Source: Aureobasidium sp. EXF-3400 (lineage: Eukaryota > Ascomycota > Dothideomycetes > Dothideales > Saccotheciaceae). From it: a stretch of DNA of 64,000 nt. Each line of letters starts with the position of its first letter. Within the stretch, counting starts at the first letter, position 1. Location: positions 56,047-120,046 of the forward strand of contig SWBL01000135.1 in NCBI GenBank assembly GCA_024195585.1, given 5' to 3'. A model generated the notes under the pieces. It was not told the DNA's origin. It was given only the letters and a program-made list of their open reading frames with translations, and made no database searches. Below are positions 58,833 through 64,000 of this stretch, one piece after another. Both the position numbers and the translations under genes were made by a program.

Positions 58833-60182
58833 TCAACCTTGGGTGACTGCCACTGTGACTTCTCGTCGGACGATCAACTCCTGCGACCCACCAGATGCGC
58901 GATGGGCTTCATTGCTGATTTGTTTGCCCGCTCCACGACAGACTGTTCTTGTTCGACCCAGGAACTGTGGTGTGAATGACTCGTTTCGCGATCTGCTTCT
59001 TGAAGTATCCCCAGAGCTGTTGGAACGACTGTTGCGAGATCCGTATATGATACTGCCGAAGGCCGTGCCGCCTGTCGTGAAGCCGCGCATGAAAGCTTGG
59101 ACGAACGGCAGAGTTGCTGACAAGAGGCTGTAACAGATCATAGCTTGCTGCCAAATGACGACTTTCCCGAAGTGCTGTACTCGATCTTCGGATCGTACTG
59201 CTTCGTTGTAAACCTTCAGGTAAATCAGGGACAAGGCAATCATGCTTTGAACACGTCAGTAACGACTCATTCAGGAAGGGAAGGAATTACATACGGCATT
59301 CGATATGCGAAAGCAGATACCACAAGCATCTTCTTGCTAACTTTGATTCGAAGTTGGTTGACGAGATAGATAGGCAAGCCCATCACAGCGGTCTCGATAC
59401 AAATCGTGATGGCAAGGATAGCTCTCCATCGATAGATCTACCCTGATCAGCAAAATCAACAAAATCATGGCAAATGAGCTTACATCATTAGGACATGTGT
59501 GTTCCTGCCCTTCGAGTATGTGCGTCGATGGACAATATGACTTGACAGCTGCGACTGCAAGAACGAGCCATGCCGAAATGACACCCAGGAGGATATACGA
59601 TCCAAGTTTGTGTTTTGTATTTGTTGAAAATATCCTCCTCATGAGCAGCGTCAGGGAAAGACTCGACAGTCCGATCGTGAGGAGGAAGAGTATTTGGCTG
59701 GCAACGACCGTCTAAACCTGTGTGAGAGGAGTTTGGACTGACAGAATACATTGGAAAGACTCACTCGAGACATAGTCGTCAGGTGCTCAGCTTCAATTAC
59801 TTCCTCTGGCTTCCCTAGGCCATTGTTCAGTGCGACAATCAAACAGCCCCATTGTGCGAGCGCCGTGACCTATGTTGGTGTCAGAAGACACAAATTTTCA
59901 TATTTCTCAAGAACTGAGGGTGTTCGCTGTGTCAAAGGACAATTGAGCCAAATGACACAGTGAAATGGTTCTTTTGCGTCTTTGCGTTCGCAAGAGAATG
60001 TGTGTTCCAGCCAGACGTGCAGATTGGACACTTACATGCGCAACAGCAATAGCAACATCATCAACTCCATAATAGCTGACTCTTGCATAGATCCGAAGAA
60101 ATCCAGTGAAGCACGAATAACTCAGTGATATCAGGACTGCGATCCAGAGATGAGCGGGAATCCCGTGAGCGAAGCGTGCCAT
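58833..60182 (-). CDS. Rhodopsin/PTH11-type seven-helix membrane protein
   Basis: Five exons, 60182-60036, 59869-59765, 59711-59484, 59437-59295 and 59244-58833, sum to 344 residues in frame. All joins keep frame, giving IAVAH-VTALAQWG, TMSR-TVVASQILFLL, CPND-IYRWRAILA and YRMP-MIALSLIYL. Hydrophobic helices follow the order of the fungal rhodopsin-domain family (LFLLTIGLSSLSLTLL, ILLGVISAWLVLAVAAV, ILAITICIETAVMGLPIYLV, MLVVSAFAYRMPMIALSLIYLKVYN, WQQAMICYSLLSATLPFVQAF). The tail is Ser/Arg-rich. Such proteins are surface sensors or of unknown role; no ligand can be given. It lies 3 kb from the fusion gene that carries a related domain. Confidence 0.84.
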
Positions 60183-61506
60183 AGTCAACAGACGTCTGCG
60201 TCGGAGGGTGCGCCCGATTGAGGTATTGGCAACCAAAAGCAAGCCTTTCGACTACTCTTAGCGAATCCAAAAAGCAAAGTCCGAGAAAGGGGTACGCCCT
60301 AGGCTACGATGTCTGGACCATATATCACACGGTCCATCGAGGGTGTCAGGCGAGGGCTGAGGATGATGAACAAGCGACTGTTTGTACAACTCAGGATTAT
60401 GCGCTCGCCCTGCAAGGTGAGAAACGAAACGTCGGGTATCACGGGCGTTTACCCAAAGGAAAAGGACAGCCAACGGCACAGTCCTGGGAACAGTCCGCCA
60501 TGTGAGGTGAGATTGCGAAGAATGAGCCACAACATCTTCTCAGCAGGACTGAGAGTTGGACAAAATGTCAGCAAGAGACTGAGATCATGCAAGTGATGCT
60601 TTTCGCTGGAGTTGTGTTCCTCTATGCCAGATGTACTGGTGGTCTTTAACTCTTTGAACTAGCCTTGAATTGATGCATCGTCGGAGATGCTATGTAATGT
60701 CGGAGCGCCTCGATGAGGTCTTCCATGACTGATCGCAAAGCAGAGGAAACGACATCCCGGTTGTGTGCTGCAGAATCGAAAGTAGGAAGCTGTTGTGCAC
60801 CCTCGGAAGAAGGTCGCCCACGGCTTGGCGTTGTCAAATCAGCACCCTTTCGCAACCGAAACGGTTCGCTGAAGCAGGATAATCTGCAAGGTGTTTACAG
60901 GACTACCGACTAAGTGCTAGTAACAGTGCCGCCGCAAACCTGGCCTTGGTTCTCGACAGGCAGAATGGCGCCATGGCGTCGCTGCGGTGCAGAACCCTTG
61001 CATCTACCCGAGTGACAGAGAATGCTATACAGAAAGATAAGTCTGGTAAAGCGATTGCTCAAAAGCGGTCCGACTTTCGAATTTCAAGGCGATGCTGCAG
61101 TGTAAGAAGAATCAACCGACGTTCGCCTGAAGATGTGCAACGTCCGCTTTCGCAGAGAGTCGTGCGAGGTGAGTCGTTAGTTTGCGTCCCTCGTACCACG
61201 ATGACTTCGTGGTTTGCTGGGATGCAAGGTGGGCAGTTGCAGCTACCCTTGCGCCGTCTTCCAGGGTGCCATTCTGTTAGATTCACTCGGCGCAGAATTG
61301 CCGTCCGTTAGCTCCTTCCCTTCGCAGTTGCCGCTGAAACACAATCCACTGAGGAAGTGTCGCTCCCACCGAGTTTACTTATTTATCCTTGCATGCGTCC
61401 TGTCTTCTTCCGAGTACAAACTCGGTGTGTAACTCCAACAAGACGTTTGTTCCATACTACGTTTCCTTTGGCCGACTGCTCGCGCGAACATCTCCTTTCC
61501 TCTGAC
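60183..61506. other. 1.3-kb intergenic region, divergent
   Basis: Between the leftward rhodopsin-domain start and the rightward permease start. Short frames only; no gene seen. Pyrimidine-rich sequence at 61310-61500 looks like the permease leader. Confidence 0.45.
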
Positions 61507-63507
61507 ATGTCCTCCACCGCCATTGAGATGGACAGCATCAAGAATTCGTCGTCCGTCCAGACCGCCAGTTCGTTTGAGCACCAGATCGAGGAAGCCGAAG
61601 ATGCAGCGACTGTCGAGGCAACCAAGGGCGGCACCAAGGACGATGACTACGACATGCGTCGTATGGGAAAGCTCCAGGAGCTTCGAGTCAGTGACGAACC
61701 CTTCGAAGATTGACTACCATACTTACAAACCATAGCGTAACTTCCGCTTCGTTTCCATCTGGGGGTTCAGTCTTCTGCTGGGCAATGCTTGGGTGGTCGC
61801 TTTGATGTTTGTTACTTCCTGCCATCGAACATAGCACAAACTGACCATTCCCTCAGATCCAGCAATGTCACTCTTGCTAACGGTGGTATGGCCGGAGGAG
61901 TGTGGATGTTCCTCATCGTAGCGGTGGGAATGTTTTTCTGCATGCTTTCGATGGCGGAAATGGCTTCTATGTGAGTTTTTCCTGCATAACCTCGAAATAT
62001 CGTGCATGAGTCTTTGACCAGCTAACGTTTGATCAGGGCGCCTACGGCTGGTGGTCAATATCACTGTAAGAATACTCTGTCTACCACTGAATCAGAAGCG
62101 AAGCTTGATTACTGATGCATCAAACAGGGGTCAGTGAATTTGCTCCACCGAAGTATCAACGTTTCCTCTCATACATCGTTGGTATGTCGAGCTTCTTCCC
62201 AAGACCTGGTGTTCTTCTCACTGACACACTGCATCTAGGATGGATGTGTGTTTTGGGATGGCAGGCCGCCATGTGTGCAAGCGCCTACACTCCGGCACTC
62301 AACATCCAAGGTCTTATCGCACTCAATGTCGAAGGCTATACTCTTCCAGGGTGGCATGCAGCGCTTATGACCATCGGCATCGTCATAATCTGCATCTTCA
62401 TCAACACTGTTGCGATCAAGAAACTACCTCTGCTCGAGGGCTTCATGTTGCTCTTCTTCTTTTTCAGTTTCTTCACCATCATCATTGTGCTCTGGGTCAT
62501 GGCTGAGAGAACTCCTGCGAAGAAAGTGTTTACCGAGTTCAGCGACAATATGGGTTGGGGCAACGTAGGGCTTTCCACGTTGATTGGTGTTCTGTCTCCA
62601 TTCACCACTCTTCTCGGCTCCGACTCGGCTTGTCATCTTTCTGAAGAGCTCAAGGATGCATCATGGGTTCTTCCGAGATCTATGGCTGCTACTGCGGTCG
62701 TCAACTACGCTCTGGGCTTTGTTACCGTCATCACGCTTATGTTTACCCTGGGAGGCTCTGTACAGTCTGTTCTCGATACCAAGTTCGGTCAGGGGTACAT
62801 CCAGGTAAGTACATTCAAGGATATCGCTTTCAAGTCGGGCTAATGTGATCTGCAGGTCTTCTACAATGCTGTTGGATCCAAAGCTGGTGCGTCGGGTCTT
62901 ACTGCCATTGTTTGTGTTTTACTGTTCTTCACTGCCATCAATCAAGTCACGACGACTTCGAGACAGCTCTTCGCGTTCGCCAGAGACGGTGGTCTGCCGT
63001 TTTCTGCATTCCTCGGTAGAGTAAGTCACGTGGACCTATACCACGCTGAGACGTCCAAACTGACTTTTGTAGGTTCGACCCGGAATGGACATTCCCCTCA
63101 ATGCTTGCACTGTAACCGTGGTCCTTACTGTCCTCCTTTCGCTCATCGTCATCGGCTCCAACACAGCTTTCGGTGTCATTCTCAGTCTGTCCAGCGTCGG
63201 ATTACTGACATCGTACATCATTTGCATTGGATGCATGGCTAGAAAACGAATCATGAAGGAGGCTCTTCTGCCTAGCCGCTTCAGCCTCGGCAAATGGGGT
63301 CTCGCTATCAACCTGACTGCCGTCGTTTTCTTGTCTTTCTGCTGGGTTTTGCTCTTCTTCCCTTCAAGACCTCATCCCGATGCGCAGAACATGAACTGGA
63401 CCATTTTGATCTATGGTATCACCTGGATTGCTGCAGTCATCTACTACAAGTTCAAGGGCAAATACGACTATGCAGGACCTGTCGAGGGAATCAACAAGGA
63501 CTGCTGA
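61507..63507 (+). CDS. Amino-acid permease of the APC family (GABA/choline-permease-like)
   Basis: Eight exons: 61507-61686, 61736-61806, 61857-61970, 62037-62065, 62128-62181, 62239-62804, 62856-63020 and 63073-63507, giving 537 residues. The joins restore ELR-RNFRFVSIWGFS, VVAL-ISSNVTLANGG, AEMASM-APTAGGQYHW and SYIVG-WMCVLGWQ. About twelve helices are seen with the family segments TAGGQYHWVSEFAPP, SACHLSEELKDASWVLPRSM, FFTAINQVTTTSRQLFAFARDGGLPFS and VRPGMDIPLNACTV. Substrate is probably an amino acid, GABA or a choline-like compound. Intron 1 has a weak donor (GTCAGT). Plasma-membrane uptake is inferred. Confidence 0.92.
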
Positions 63508-63908
63508 TGTTCTCTGTTCTCGACTTGCGATACGACATGGGTGGAAAAAGACTCACGGAGGTGACTTACGAATGCTGCACAGCGAGGACACCGATGAATG
63601 ATGGTAGGCGGAGATCAAAAGACGTTTTATGAGATATATGATGAATGGCTCATGTAATTACTGGTGGATGATTGCTTGCAGCAATATGGTTGGGGGAGTT
63701 TTTGATTTGGTAAACAGTCGTTGATTCAACAAAAGAAGTTTCTATTGTCAACTCTCTTTCACAAAACTGGTTCCATACTTCATCGTTCTGAGTATGTCAC
63801 TTTGCCAACCTTTGCTCTTCCGACAGTATCGACCCATCTGGCTCAGTTCGCTGCTGCTGCACGATCGAGAGTTCGAGTACTACGCTACCCAAAAGCACAA
63901 TATCGATT
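63508..63908. other. Intergenic between the permease and tRNA-Leu
   Basis: Permease 3' region; no gene or clear element seen. Confidence 0.5.
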
Positions 63909-64000
63909 GGTCAGATGGCCGAGTGGTTATGGCGCTAGTTTCAGGCTCACCTGAAATGAGTTTACTAGTGAGAAATCGCGTGGGTTCGAATCCCACTCTG
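63909..64000 (+). tRNA. tRNA-Leu (anticodon CAG), intron-containing, 3' end outside window
   Basis: Rightward tRNA from the acceptor strand GGTCAGA at 63909, D arm (GGCCGAGTGGTTATGGC), anticodon stem CTAGT/ACTAG and loop TTCAGG with CAG, a 17-nt intron after position 37 whose CCTG can pair with the anticodon CAGG, a long variable arm (TGAGAAATCGCG region) and T arm GTGGG-TTCGAAT-CCCAC. The window ends within the 3' acceptor strand (TCTG), so the last bases and discriminator are missing. It reads CUG as leucine, consistent with the standard code in the window's genes. Confidence 0.93.

Overview
The window reads as nuclear DNA of a filamentous ascomycete (Pezizomycotina; a Dothideomycetes or Eurotiomycetes relative is a guess from gene content, not shown). 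Reasons: dispersed single-gene transcription units on both strands, many GT-AG introns of about 46-70 bp, tRNA genes including an intron-containing tRNA-Leu(CAG), Zn2Cys6 and rhodopsin/PTH11-type families, and many secreted plant-polymer enzymes and GPI-anchored proteins. Gene structures below were rebuilt by hand by joining exons at GT/AG sites that restore frame and family similarity. I see no transposon, CRISPR array or operon.

Layout. 1-17.5 kb is mostly housekeeping: a truncated dipeptidyl-peptidase V, an ENV7/STK16-like kinase, a TVP38 Golgi protein, a Sel1-repeat protein resembling Nif1, a DUF1776 dehydrogenase-like protein, a Wss1/SPRTN-type DNA-protein-crosslink protease, an AIG1/FAR-17a-type membrane protein, a small unknown membrane protein and a short nuclear-type protein. 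18-36 kb is accessory: cytochrome P450, a secreted GPI protein (copy 1), a 2-oxoglutarate oxygenase, two tandem small membrane paralogs, glyoxal oxidase, a Zn2Cys6 regulator, a feruloyl-esterase-like enzyme flanked by cysteine-rich modules, the second copy of the secreted GPI protein, and a pectin lyase. This stretch looks like a secreted plant-polymer-attack neighbourhood with a candidate local regulator; it has no polyketide, peptide or terpene synthase, so it is not a classical metabolite cluster.

36-51 kb holds surface and membrane genes (a single-pass proline-rich protein, SUR7/PalI family, a GPI-anchored PLC-like phosphodiesterase, a type-B carboxylesterase, a Ser/Ala-rich GPI protein), a SWIM+RING candidate ubiquitin ligase and a tRNA-Gly(GCC). 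53-64 kb holds the most striking gene, a rhodopsin-like seven-helix domain fused to a complete FucP-type sugar transporter (877 residues), then an aldo-keto reductase, a stand-alone rhodopsin-domain protein, an amino-acid/GABA-type permease with eight exons, and a tRNA-Leu(CAG) cut by the right edge.

The observations most worth following are the receptor-transporter fusion, the unnamed secreted GPI family present as two copies with the same intron position, the tandem three-helix membrane paralogs, and the module-flanked esterase next to a divergently transcribed regulator.
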